Assembly (NCBI RefSeq): GCF_003965815.1
Contig: NZ_RXOE01000001.1
Location: 124,001-188,000 of the forward strand
Source: Variovorax gossypii
GTDB taxonomy: Bacteria; Pseudomonadota; Gammaproteobacteria; Burkholderiales; Burkholderiaceae_C
Length of the DNA: 64,000 bases
Direction of reading: 5' to 3'
The notes below the pieces were generated by a model. That model saw only the letters and a list, made by a program, of their open reading frames with translations, was not told the DNA's origin and did no database searches. Shown here one piece after another: positions 27,334 through 35,736 of the stretch. The first letter of the stretch is position 1; each line of letters begins with the position of its first letter. The translations under genes and the position numbers were made by a program.

Positions 27334-28446
27334 CTACTTCGCCGGCTCGACGATGCGCCGCACCGCGGCCTTGCCCGCGGGCGTGAGCACCGGGCCGAGC
27401 TCGGCGTAGGGCACTTCGATGGCGATCTCACAGCCGGTGCCGTATTCGGGCTGCGAGAAACGCATGCCTTTGGCTTCCAGCGTAAGGTCGTAGTGGGCGT
27501 CTTCCTCGTAGTTGGACTTGCAGTTCTCCTCGGCCTTCGACGGCTGGATGCCCGCGTACTTGAACAGGAAGCGGCGCAGCTTCGGCGGCATCGGGCCGCT
27601 TTCGGTGCCGGCGATCTGCCCCGGCGCTTTCTGCGGCGGCACCTGCGGGCGCGGGCCGAACCATGACCACGGGTCGACCTGCTTGCCCGTCTGCAGGTCC
27701 CACGTGCGGTAGAACCACGAGATGCCGGCGCGGCCCGTGCCGGCCGCCCAGGTGTAGTTGCGGATGCTGAGCCACTGCGAAGTCCAGTATTCGGGCTCGG
27801 TGGTGTTCTCGTCCTCGGCGGGCACGCCGACCCGGCCGAGAAACTCGCGGCGCTTGTCGAAATATTCCTTGATCGTGTCCTTGCCGGTGTCGAAGTCGCG
27901 GCGAAGCTCCCGGTTGATGGCCGCGAGCGCGGGCTCGGGGCCGGAGAGCTCGATGGTTTCCTGCCCGGCGAAGCGCAGGCGGCGGAAGCTGCGGACGGTC
28001 GCGTATTCCTCTTTCTTCCCGATCTCGATCTTCGGCGGTGCTTCGAGCTGGCCTGCGTAGCCGTCGCTTGCGCAGGCCTTGTCGCCGCCCGTCGCATCGG
28101 TCAGGTTCAACTGGATCGGCAGCGTGGTGGGCGTGCCTTTCACGCTCCTCCAGGTGCCTGAGAGCGTGGTGCCTTTGACGGGGTCCAGCGCCCACAGGCC
28201 GGTTTCGCCGCCTTCGCGCCAGAAACTGTCCTTGTCGGAGCGGCCCAGTGCGATCGCCTTCTTGTACTGCTTGTAGAAGTAGCTGCCGCTCGGATAGTCG
28301 GAGTTGAAACAGGCCACGATGGCCTTGGTGCCGAGCGTGCCTTCCCATACGCCCTTGGGCACATCGACGGTACCGGCGGCATGTGCCAGGAGCGGCAGCA
28401 GCAGGACAAGGCCACCGAGGCATCGGGTGCGAAGATGTTTCGTCAT
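27334..28446 (-). CDS. Secreted hypothetical protein, hemH operon
   Basis: A 370-residue protein with an N-terminal Sec signal (about residues 1-24, ending A-H-A). The rest is a soluble, aromatic-rich protein with no membrane helix. An early segment, G-V-W-E-G-T-L-G-T-K-A-I-V-A-C-F, suggests a beta-barrel or lipocalin-like repeat. The family is not recognised. The start overlaps the stop of the methyltransferase gene by 4 bp, making it third in the hemH operon. Confidence 0.75.
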   Translation of the reverse strand: MTKHLRTRCLGGLVLLLPLLAHAAGTVDVPKGVWEGTLGTKAIVACFNSDYPSGSYFYKQYKKAIALGRSDKDSFWREGGETGLWALDPVKGTTLSGTWRSVKGTPTTLPIQLNLTDATGGDKACASDGYAGQLEAPPKIEIGKKEEYATVRSFRRLRFAGQETIELSGPEPALAAINRELRRDFDTGKDTIKEYFDKRREFLGRVGVPAEDENTTEPEYWTSQWLSIRNYTWAAGTGRAGISWFYRTWDLQTGKQVDPWSWFGPRPQVPPQKAPGQIAGTESGPMPPKLRRFLFKYAGIQPSKAEENCKSNYEEDAHYDLTLEAKGMRFSQPEYGTGCEIAIEVPYAELGPVLTPAGKAAVRRIVEPAK

Positions 28447-29291
28447 GGCTTGCGTGCGGAGATCGAATACATGAGCGGAATGCGCGGCATGCCCTCTGGC
28501 GGCGCCATGCGGCGGCCGCCGATGTCGCGCATGCCTTCGAAGGGCTTCCAGCCGTTGGCGTACGGGTACTCGTCGAGCCGCCCGATGACGAGGCCGGCCT
28601 GCGACAGCGCGGTCGTCACCTGACCCACGCCCCATGTGAACTCGAAGCTCGGGTGCGGGTTCGCGAAGTTCTCCACGCCGCGCTCGTAGCCTTCGCGCAC
28701 CAGCCCGTCGCCGGACTCGGCCACGTAGTCACCAACACCTTCCTCCGGCACGGGGGCTTCGTTGAAGTAGTCATAGTGAAACTTCCAGGCCGGGTCGAAC
28801 ACCAGCGCGAAGGGATGGAACTCGATGAAGACGAAGCGCCCGCCGGGCTCGAGCATCTGCGCCACGCCGCGTGCCCAGGCGCCGATGTCGGACAGCCAGC
28901 ACAGCGTGCCGTACGAACAGAAGACGATGTGGTGCTTCTCGCCGCGTGCCTGCGCCTCGCGGAAGTAGTCGTAGACGTCCGAGCGGACGAAGCGCGCCGC
29001 GATGCCCGACTGCTGCGAGAGCTGCGTCGCGAAGTCGACGGCTTCGTCGGAGATGTCCACGCCCGTCACCTCCGCGCCGAGGCGCGCGATGCTCAGGCTG
29101 TCCTGACCTGCGTTGCATTGCAGGTGCAGCACACGCAAGCCTTTCACATCGCCGAGCAGACCGGCTTCCTCGGGGAAGAGGGTGGAGCCGCCCTCGCGGA
29201 AGAAGGCGGCCTGGTCGCCCTTGTGGCTGTTGTGCGCGACGGTCGCCGCGTTCCACGAGAGCCGGTTGGCTTCGTGCAGGTCCTGCTTCAT
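28443..29291 (-). CDS. Class I SAM-dependent methyltransferase
   Basis: A 282-residue cytosolic methyltransferase. The SAM-binding region shows V-L-H-L-Q-C-N-A-G-Q-D-S-L (motif I, about residues 55-67), then G-V-D-I-S-D-E-A (motif II). The substrate is unknown; the E-P-G-G-R-F-V-F-I-E-F-H segment is typical of small-molecule methyltransferases. It overlaps hemH by 4 bp upstream and the secreted protein gene downstream. The ATG at 29291 is chosen for the overlap and normal length. Confidence 0.85.
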   Translation of the reverse strand: MKQDLHEANRLSWNAATVAHNSHKGDQAAFFREGGSTLFPEEAGLLGDVKGLRVLHLQCNAGQDSLSIARLGAEVTGVDISDEAVDFATQLSQQSGIAARFVRSDVYDYFREAQARGEKHHIVFCSYGTLCWLSDIGAWARGVAQMLEPGGRFVFIEFHPFALVFDPAWKFHYDYFNEAPVPEEGVGDYVAESGDGLVREGYERGVENFANPHPSFEFTWGVGQVTTALSQAGLVIGRLDEYPYANGWKPFEGMRDIGGRRMAPPEGMPRIPLMYSISARKP

Positions 29292-30322
29292 GGGGTTGGC
29301 GTTCTTTGCGTGGGCCAGCCCGCCAGGTTGCGTTCGGCGATGCCCGCGAGGGCGGTGATCCATGCCGGGCTGTCGTTGAGGCAAGGGATGTAGCTGAAGG
29401 CCTGGCCGCCGGCGTGCAGGAAGGCCTCGCGGCCTTCCATGGCGATTTCTTCCAGCGTCTCGAGGCAGTCTGCGGGGAAGCCTGGGCACACCACGTCCAC
29501 GCGCTTCACGCCGGATGCGCCGAGCTCGCGCAGGGTGGGCTCGGTGTACGGCTCCAGCCACTTGGCCTTGCCGAAGCGCGACTGGAAGGTCACGCGGTAC
29601 TGGGTGCTCGAAAGGCCCAGGCGTGTCGCGAGCAGCCGGGCGGTTTCGGTGCACTGCGCCTGGTACGGATCGCCCAGTGCGATGTTGCGTGCGGGGATGC
29701 CATGGAAGCTCATCAGCAGCACCTCGCCGCGGCCCTCGGTCTTCCAGTGCTTCTCGATGCTCTGGGCCAGCGCGTCGATGTAGGCCGGGTCGTCGTGGTA
29801 GTCGTTGACGAAGCGGAATTCGGGCACGCGGCGTTGCTTGCGGCTCCAGGCGTTCACCGCGTCGATCACGCTCGCGGTGGTGGTGCCCGAGTACTGCGGA
29901 TAGGCCTGCAGCACCAGCACGCGGGTGGCGCCTTCGGCCTGCAGCGCGTCGAGGCGGGAGGCGATGGAGGGGCTGGCGTAGCGCATTGCGTCGCGCACCG
30001 TCAGGCGGTGCCCGCGCTCGCCGAGCCATCCGGCCAGCAGCGTCGCCTGCTTCTGCGTCCAGACCTTGAGCGGCGAGCCTTCGCGCATCCAGATGCTCGC
30101 GTACTTGGCGGCCGACTTGGCCGGCCGCGTGCGCAGGATGATGCCGTGCAGGATCGGCGCCCAGACCGCCTTCGGAATCTCGACCACGCGCGGGTCGCCC
30201 AGGAAGTCGGCGAGGTAGGGGCGAACGGCGGCCGCGGTGGGGGCGTCGGGGGAGCCCAGGTTGCACCAGAGCACTGCTGTGCGCGGGGTACTCGGGGAGG
30301 CGTTCTCTTGGGTCGAAGGCAT
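29288..30322 (-). CDS. hemH: Ferrochelatase (protoporphyrin/coproporphyrin ferrochelatase)
   Basis: A 344-residue ferrochelatase, which inserts ferrous iron into the porphyrin in the last steps of haem synthesis. Typical segments are N-L-G-S-P-D-A-P near the start, Y-P-Q-Y-S-G-T-T, S-F-H-G-I-P with the catalytic histidine, and C-P-G-F-P-A-D-C-L-E-T. It is first in a three-gene operon. The start at 30322 lies only 15 bp from the divergent HAD gene start, so promoters must lie inside the neighbouring coding regions or one start is misassigned. Confidence 0.93.
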   Translation of the reverse strand: MPSTQENASPSTPRTAVLWCNLGSPDAPTAAAVRPYLADFLGDPRVVEIPKAVWAPILHGIILRTRPAKSAAKYASIWMREGSPLKVWTQKQATLLAGWLGERGHRLTVRDAMRYASPSIASRLDALQAEGATRVLVLQAYPQYSGTTTASVIDAVNAWSRKQRRVPEFRFVNDYHDDPAYIDALAQSIEKHWKTEGRGEVLLMSFHGIPARNIALGDPYQAQCTETARLLATRLGLSSTQYRVTFQSRFGKAKWLEPYTEPTLRELGASGVKRVDVVCPGFPADCLETLEEIAMEGREAFLHAGGQAFSYIPCLNDSPAWITALAGIAERNLAGWPTQRTPTP

Positions 30323-30337
30323 GCGATATTCTCGGGC

Positions 30338-31069
30338 ATGACTTCCGCTTCCCCGGTGCCTGCGGGCGCCGCGCCTCTCGATCTCAAGCGCATCTCGGCG
30401 ATCTCCCTGGACCTCGACGACACCCTGTGGCCGATCTGGCCGACTATCGAACGCGCCGAGGCCGTGCTGCACCAGTGGCTGCTGCGCGAGGCGCCCAAGA
30501 CCGCCACCTTGCTGATGACGCCGGGCATCCTGCGCGAGTTGCGCGAAGCCACCGCCAAGGAGCGCTCCGATCTCGCGCACGACCTGAGTGCGCTGCGCCG
30601 CGAGTCGATCCGCACGGCGCTCGTGCGCGCCGGTGAAGACCCGGCGCTGGCCGAGCCGGCCTTCGATGCCTTCTTCGCCGAGCGCCAGCGCGTGACGCTC
30701 TACGACGATGCGCTGCCGGCGCTGAAGTGGCTCAGCGAGCGCTATCCGCTGGTGGCGATCTCGAACGGCAACGCCGACATCCACAAGACGGGCGTGGGCC
30801 GCTGGTTCCGCACCGCCTTCAACGCGCGCGCCTTCGGCAGCGGCAAGCCGCATGCGCCCATCTTCCGCGCGGCCGCGGCATCGGTCGGTCTGCTGCCCAA
30901 GGACGTGCTGCATGTGGGCGACGACGCCGAGCTCGACGTGGTCGGCGCGCTCAACGCCGGCATGCAGGCTGCATGGCTGGTGCGCGACGAGCGGCCCTGG
31001 GTGCACGGTGCGCGGCCGCAGTTGATCGTGCCCAACCTGCACGCGCTGTGCATGGCGTTGGGCGGCTGA
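30338..31069 (+). CDS. HAD-superfamily hydrolase (subfamily IA)
   Basis: A 243-residue phosphatase-like protein. Motif I is D-L-D-D-T-L-W-P (about residues 26-33), motif II I-S-N-G-N-A, and motif III/IV K-P-H-A-P-I-F and H-V-G-D-D-A-E-L-D. The helical cap between motifs I and II indicates class C1. It acts on an unidentified phosphometabolite. It is divergent from hemH with start codons 15 bp apart. Confidence 0.87.
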   Translation: MTSASPVPAGAAPLDLKRISAISLDLDDTLWPIWPTIERAEAVLHQWLLREAPKTATLLMTPGILRELREATAKERSDLAHDLSALRRESIRTALVRAGEDPALAEPAFDAFFAERQRVTLYDDALPALKWLSERYPLVAISNGNADIHKTGVGRWFRTAFNARAFGSGKPHAPIFRAAAASVGLLPKDVLHVGDDAELDVVGALNAGMQAAWLVRDERPWVHGARPQLIVPNLHALCMALGG

Positions 31070-31073
31070 GGCG

Positions 31074-31379
31074 TTAGCCGAAGACTGGTCTGAAGAAGCT
31101 GCGTTCGTAGCTGAGGATGCAGCGGGTTTCTTCCGCGTACTTGAATGCGGCCTGGCATTCCGAGTCCTGCATCGAGTCGGCGCGATATTGTTCGTAGGCG
31201 GCCAGGCTCGGAAAGCTGAACATAGCCAGCGCCACGTTGTTCGTGCCTTCCGACGGCAGGAAATAGCCGTGGTGCTTGCCGCCGAACTTCTCGACCAGAG
31301 GGATCCAGAGCCGGCCGTAGTGCTCGAATTCCTTGAGCTTGTAGGGATCGACGATGTAGCGCAGGTAGCAGGTGACCAT
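31074..31379 (-). CDS. NIPSNAP-family small protein
   Basis: A 101-residue alpha/beta protein of the NIPSNAP group with dimeric ferredoxin-like fold. Diagnostic pieces are L-R-Y-I-V-D-P-Y-K-L-K-E-F, W-I-P-L-V-E-K-F-G-G-K-H-H-G and the C-terminal E-R-S-F-F-R. Bacterial function is not established. It is convergent with the HAD gene (4 bp between stops) and divergent from the LysE exporter. Confidence 0.85.
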   Translation of the reverse strand: MVTCYLRYIVDPYKLKEFEHYGRLWIPLVEKFGGKHHGYFLPSEGTNNVALAMFSFPSLAAYEQYRADSMQDSECQAAFKYAEETRCILSYERSFFRPVFG

Positions 31380-31518
31380 GGCGGTTCGGTTGGTGGTGGG
31401 TTGAGGGAAGCGCAGGGGTATTGGCGCGGCGCCAGCGACGAGGCGCCGGGCTGACTATAGTTTCTCGTTCCCACCCACCCATCTCCCTTGCGGCCCCGCG
31501 CCGGGCAGGAAACCCGAA

Positions 31519-32160
31519 GTGCATCTCTCCAACTGGCTCATCTTCTGCAGCGTCACGCTGCTCGTCGTCTTCACCCCGGGGCCGGCCGTGCTGCTCGCGG
31601 TCTCGAATTCGATGAGCGTGGGCCCGCGACGGGCGATGATCAGTTCGCTGGGCAATGCGGCAGGGCTCTTCATGGTGTCCGCAGCCGCGATGGCCGGGCT
31701 GGGCGTGGTTCTTTCCACCTCGGCCCACGCCTTCATGGTGCTGAAGCTGGCCGGCGCCGCCTACCTGATCTACCTGGGCATCAAGCAATGGCGCAGCCAG
31801 GGCAGCGTGTTCGCCGACGTGCAGGGAAGCCAGGGCGCCGCCGCGCCGCGTTCGAGCTGGCGTCTGTTCGGCCACGGGATGACGGTGGCGCTGACCAACC
31901 CGAAGGGCATTCTTTTCTTTTCGGCGCTGTTCCCGCAGTTCCTTACGCAGGACGCGCCCATGCTCACGCAGTTCGCGGTGCTGACCGGCACCTTCGCCGC
32001 GGCCTCGGTGGTCGCGCACTCGTTCTACGTGCTGCTGGCGCGCCTGCTGCGCAAGCAGCTCTCCGATCCGCGTCGCACGCGCATCTTCAACAAGGTGTCG
32101 GGCGGCGCCTTCGTGCTGCTGGGGCTGAGCCTGCTGCGGCTGCGCAACAAGACGGCCTGA
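31519..32160 (+). CDS. LysE/RhtB-family amino acid exporter
   Basis: A 213-residue inner-membrane protein with six hydrophobic helices. The LysE-family motif V-V-F-T-P-G-P-A-V-L-L is at the first helix, followed by G-P-R-R-A-M and N-P-K-G-I-L-F-F. The start is GTG with AGGAA 8 bp upstream; no ATG precedes the first helix. It probably exports an amino acid or derivative. No LysR regulator is adjacent. Confidence 0.87.
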   Translation: MHLSNWLIFCSVTLLVVFTPGPAVLLAVSNSMSVGPRRAMISSLGNAAGLFMVSAAAMAGLGVVLSTSAHAFMVLKLAGAAYLIYLGIKQWRSQGSVFADVQGSQGAAAPRSSWRLFGHGMTVALTNPKGILFFSALFPQFLTQDAPMLTQFAVLTGTFAAASVVAHSFYVLLARLLRKQLSDPRRTRIFNKVSGGAFVLLGLSLLRLRNKTA

Positions 32161-32175
32161 TTCCGTTTTCTCTCT

Positions 32176-32484
32176 TCAGTCGAGCCCGAAACGCTCGCGC
32201 AGCGCCGCGCAGAAGTCGGCGGTGCCGCTGATCGAGAGGGTGATGGTGTCGTAGCGCGGGTTGTCCTCGCTCGATTCCTGCAGGTCGCAGTCCCACGTCG
32301 CGCCTTCGTCGAGGGCGCCGCGCCCATCGGGAAACGTGGCCTCGGCCCAGGCCAGCACCCGGGCGACTTCGGCCCGTACTTCGGGCGTTCTGTCCGGCGA
32401 GGTCGATGCCATCGCGTCGAAGGTGCCGTGGCCTTCGGTGTCCTCGCTGTAGTCGAAGTCGAGGTAGCGCAGTTCGGTCGTCAT
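32176..32484 (-). CDS. Small acidic conserved hypothetical protein
   Basis: A 102-residue acidic cytosolic protein with no signal or membrane segment. Its start overlaps the stop of hpnE by 4 bp, making it the last gene of the hpnCDE transcript. The family is not recognised and no link to hopanoids is evident except position. Confidence 0.65.
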   Translation of the reverse strand: MTTELRYLDFDYSEDTEGHGTFDAMASTSPDRTPEVRAEVARVLAWAEATFPDGRGALDEGATWDCDLQESSEDNPRYDTITLSISGTADFCAALRERFGLD

Positions 32485-33737
32485 GGGGCGAGTGCCTTGG
32501 CGGCGGCCAGTCCGCTGAGGACCGCGCCTTCGAGAGTGGCGGGGTAGGGGCCTTCGACGTAGTCGCCGCAGGCCTGCAGGCCAGGTGCGATGGCAGAGGG
32601 CGGCCGCGCAAGGCCCGGCGTGCAGGCGAAGGTGGCGCGCTTTTCGACCACGGTCTGCACCAGCTGCAGGTTCGATTGGCCCAACTGCGCGGCGGCTTGG
32701 GCGATGACCCGCTCTTCCAGGACCTCGCGTGAAGCTTCGTTCGCGCTCACGACCATGGCGAGCACGCCTTGCAGGCCGTCGAGCTGACCGCGGTCGAACG
32801 CGAACTGGGCTGGTGCCGTGGCCGGATCGCTGCGCAGCGCGAGCATCGGTTCGGCGAGCGGCGTTGCGCCGCGTACGTAGATGGTGGCGATGGCCTCGAA
32901 GCGCAGGGCCTCGGTGGTCTCGCACCAAGGGGCCGCAGGCAGGCCGGACGCGCGGACCAGCCGGGCGGCGTCCCACGGCGCACAGGCCAGCACGACCAGA
33001 TCGAACGCTTCGCCGTCGACCTGCCATTGCCCGGCCTCGGTCGAAATGGCGCGGACGCGGGTGCCGATGCGCACGGTGGCGCCGCGCTGCAGCAGCCACC
33101 GGATGGCGGCGTCGGGCAGCAGGGCGCCCAGATCGGCGCGCGGCAACAGCAGGTCAGCACCGCCGCTGCCGCTGAAAAGTGCGTCCTTCAGCACGCGCAG
33201 GAAGACTTCCCCGCTCGACTGCGCCACGGGCGTATTGAGCGCTGAAACGCACAGCGGCTCGATCAGCTCCCGCATCACACGTGGCGTGAGGTTGGTGCAG
33301 AGATCGGCGACCGTCGTGCCGCTGGCACAACGAAAGCCCGAGAGCCGCCATCCGATCGCGGTGCGCAGCAGTGACGACTTGTCGCGCCAGGTCCAGCCGC
33401 GCGCCGTGAAGATGCCCGCCAGCAGGTCGAGCGGTGCTGGCAGCCGCGGCAGCTTGAGTCCGCCGCCATCGGCAAAACGCAGCGAAAGAGGCATACGCAG
33501 CAGAGCACCTTCGACATCCACGCCGACATCGCGCATCAGCTGCAGCGTGGCTGTGTAGGCGCCGATCATGATGTGCTGCCCGTTGTCCAGCGCCAGCCCA
33601 TGCATGTTGTCGACCCGCCGCGCGCGGCCGCCCGGCATGTGCGCGGCCTCGAACAACGTGACGGCATGGCCGAGGCGCGTGGCCTCCACCGCGCAGGCGA
33701 GGCCGGCCCAGCCGGCGCCGATGACGGCGACCCTCAT
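32481..33737 (-). CDS. hpnE: Hydroxysqualene dehydroxylase
   Basis: A 418-residue FAD-dependent amine-oxidase/phytoene-desaturase-type enzyme. The N-terminal dinucleotide-binding motif is V-I-G-A-G-W-A-G-L-A-C, followed by G-G-R-A-R. HpnE converts hydroxysqualene to squalene, the third step of the HpnCDE route. It is separated from hpnD by 175 bp containing the 92-bp repeat. The N-terminal start M-R-V-A-V-I-G is standard. Confidence 0.9.
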   Translation of the reverse strand: MRVAVIGAGWAGLACAVEATRLGHAVTLFEAAHMPGGRARRVDNMHGLALDNGQHIMIGAYTATLQLMRDVGVDVEGALLRMPLSLRFADGGGLKLPRLPAPLDLLAGIFTARGWTWRDKSSLLRTAIGWRLSGFRCASGTTVADLCTNLTPRVMRELIEPLCVSALNTPVAQSSGEVFLRVLKDALFSGSGGADLLLPRADLGALLPDAAIRWLLQRGATVRIGTRVRAISTEAGQWQVDGEAFDLVVLACAPWDAARLVRASGLPAAPWCETTEALRFEAIATIYVRGATPLAEPMLALRSDPATAPAQFAFDRGQLDGLQGVLAMVVSANEASREVLEERVIAQAAAQLGQSNLQLVQTVVEKRATFACTPGLARPPSAIAPGLQACGDYVEGPYPATLEGAVLSGLAAAKALAP

Positions 33738-33820
33738 GAGTGCAGGTACGCGGCGATGAAGCGGCCGCGATCGTCGTCCTCAGCCTCGCGACGCGATGGT
33801 GATGCGGCCCCACTTCCAGA

Positions 33821-33912
33821 AACACCGAGGAACCGGCTTTGCCGGGCCTCTGGTGTTGCCCCCGGTAGGGGGTTGGCGAAGCGACACGAAGTGCGCGGAG
33901 CCTGGGGGCGAG
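33821..33912 (-). repeat. 92-bp dispersed two-hairpin repeat, copy 2 (hpnD-hpnE gap)
   Basis: The minus-strand copy begins directly after the hpnD stop and differs from 6969-7060 at three positions. Orientation relative to the preceding gene is the same as copy 1. Both predicted hairpins are retained. Confidence 0.85.
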
Positions 33913-34752
33913 TCATATCCGCCCCAGCGCCTGGACCTTCCACGCCAGCCAGAACTTGCGCACCGGCGTCAGGCTCACGCGCTGGTTCAGCACCTGGAAG
34001 TTGTCGCGCTCTATCTCTCGCAGCAGGGTGCGGTAGATGCTGGCCATCATCAGGCCGGGCTTCTGCGAGCGGCGGTCGGCCAGCGGGAGCAGGGCGAGCG
34101 CCTCGTCGTAGGCGGCGTGGGCCCGGGCGGCCTGGAATTTCATGAGCTCGACGAAGCGCTCCGAGTGCACGCGGTTCAGGAGCTCGTGCGCCTTCACGTC
34201 GAACTTCTGCAACTCGTTCACCGGCAGGTAGATGCGCCCGCGCATGGCGTCCTCGCCCACGTCGCGCAGGATGTTGGTGAGCTGCAGCGCCAGGCCCAGC
34301 TTGTGGGCGTAGGCGGTGGTCTGGGTCTCGGTCTGGCCGAAGATGCGCGCCGCGACTTCGCCGACCACGCCGGCCACGAGGTGGCAGTAGCGCGAGAGGC
34401 CCTGGAAGTCGAGGTACCGCGTCTGGTCGAGGTCCATCTGGCAGCCATCGATCACCTCGTTGAGCTGGCGCGCCTCGATGCCGTAGGCGGCGGTGTGCGG
34501 CATCAGTGCCTGCATCACCGGATGGCGCGGCGTGCCCGCGAACGACTGCGACACCTCGGTGCGCCACCAGGCGAGCTTGGTGGCGGCCACGCCGGGGTCG
34601 CTGACCTCGTCGACCACGTCGTCGACTTCGCGGCAGAAGGCGTAGAAGGCCGTGATCGCTGCGCGGCGCGGCTTGGGAAGAAACAGGAAGGCGTAATAGA
34701 AACTGCTGCCCGAGGCGGCTGCCTTGTCTTGCACGTATTGCTCGGGGGTCAT
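33913..34752 (-). CDS. hpnD: Presqualene diphosphate synthase
   Basis: A 279-residue trans-isoprenyl head-to-head synthase. The first aspartate-rich site is E-V-D-D-V-V-D-E and the second is R-D-V-G-E-D-A. It joins two farnesyl diphosphates into presqualene diphosphate. Its start overlaps the end of hpnC by 4 bp. Length is typical for HpnD (about 280). The stop codon abuts a structured repeat. Confidence 0.92.
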   Translation of the reverse strand: MTPEQYVQDKAAASGSSFYYAFLFLPKPRRAAITAFYAFCREVDDVVDEVSDPGVAATKLAWWRTEVSQSFAGTPRHPVMQALMPHTAAYGIEARQLNEVIDGCQMDLDQTRYLDFQGLSRYCHLVAGVVGEVAARIFGQTETQTTAYAHKLGLALQLTNILRDVGEDAMRGRIYLPVNELQKFDVKAHELLNRVHSERFVELMKFQAARAHAAYDEALALLPLADRRSQKPGLMMASIYRTLLREIERDNFQVLNQRVSLTPVRKFWLAWKVQALGRI

Positions 34753-35681
34753 CGGGGAGGCGCTGCTTTCATGGGCGCTGATTGTCTCCGCATCCGCACG
34801 GCCTTCCAGAGCAGCACCGGCGCGTCGGTCTTGCCGATGGCGGGGCGCTGGGAGAAGGTGTCGAAGCCCAGGTCCTCGATCTTGTCGAGGATGCGCAGGC
34901 CGCCCTGCACGACCAGGCGCAGCTCCCAGCCGGCGCGGCCCGGCAGGCGATGCACGAGGGGCGCGCCCCGGTGCATGAGCTCGCGTGCCCAGTAGACCAC
35001 TACTGCTATCAGATTGATAGCTTCCTGCGGAGGCTCGGCGGCGGATAGCGGAGCGAAGACCTTGAAGTTCTCGGGCGTCAGGCCGCGCCGGTCGCAGTCG
35101 GTCAGCGGAAAGTAGAAGCGGCCGCGCGGCAGGTCGACGCTCGGGTCCTGCCAGAAGTTGATGAGCTGCAGCGCGCTGCAGATGGCATCGCTCTGCGCGA
35201 GGGCCGTGGCGTCGTGCACGCCGTAGAGGTGCAGCAGCAGGCGGCCGACGGGGTTGGCGGAGCGGCGGCAGTAGTCGAGCAGCTCCGCGCGGTCGGCGTA
35301 GGTGCCGCGGTCGCGGGTTTTCTCGATGTCCTGCACGAAGGCGCTCAGCAGGTCGGCGAGCAGGTCTTCGGGCAGTCCGTGGCGGGCGATGCTGTGGGCG
35401 AGCGGGCCGAAGACGTGGGGCCAGCGCGATTCGGGCGGTACTTCGCCGCGGACGGCTGCGGCCAGCTCTTCACGGTAGGCGTGCAGATCGGCCAGGCGCT
35501 CGGCCGGCGAGGCGCTGCCTTCGTCGGCGATGTCGTCGGCGGTGCGCGCGAAGTGGTAGATGGCCGCGATCGGCGGGCGCAGGTGCGGCGGGCATAGCCA
35601 CGAGGCTACGGGGAAGTTTTCGTAATGCGCCGGCGCAGCGGCGAGGTGGGGAGTGGCGGGCACGCCACGATTGTCAGCCAC
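34749..35681 (-). CDS. hpnC: Hydroxysqualene synthase
   Basis: HpnC converts presqualene diphosphate to hydroxysqualene. Aspartate motifs A-D-D-I-A-D-E and W-Q-D-P-S-V-D are present. The start is uncertain: GTG at 35681 gives 310 residues, GTG at 35663 gives 304, and ATG at 35738 gives 329 but would overlap the divergent kup start codon. A GCTATCA-gat-TGATAGC palindrome inside the gene encodes an A-I-N-L-I-A insertion-like stretch in the C-terminal third. First gene of the hpnCDE operon. Confidence 0.85.
   Translation of the reverse strand: MADNRGVPATPHLAAAPAHYENFPVASWLCPPHLRPPIAAIYHFARTADDIADEGSASPAERLADLHAYREELAAAVRGEVPPESRWPHVFGPLAHSIARHGLPEDLLADLLSAFVQDIEKTRDRGTYADRAELLDYCRRSANPVGRLLLHLYGVHDATALAQSDAICSALQLINFWQDPSVDLPRGRFYFPLTDCDRRGLTPENFKVFAPLSAAEPPQEAINLIAVVVYWARELMHRGAPLVHRLPGRAGWELRLVVQGGLRILDKIEDLGFDTFSQRPAIGKTDAPVLLWKAVRMRRQSAPMKAAPPR
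35005..35021. repeat. Perfect 7-3-7 palindrome inside hpnC
   Basis: GCTATCAGATTGATAGC lies in frame within hpnC and is strikingly A/T-rich for its surroundings. Such GCTATC...GATAGC elements look like the short palindromic repeats scattered through Comamonadaceae genomes; that link is from memory and untested. Confidence 0.6.
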
Positions 35682-35736
35682 GACGCAATGCCCCGGCACT
35701 ATGCTCGCAGCGTCGCCACTACGAACTCCCCGCTTC

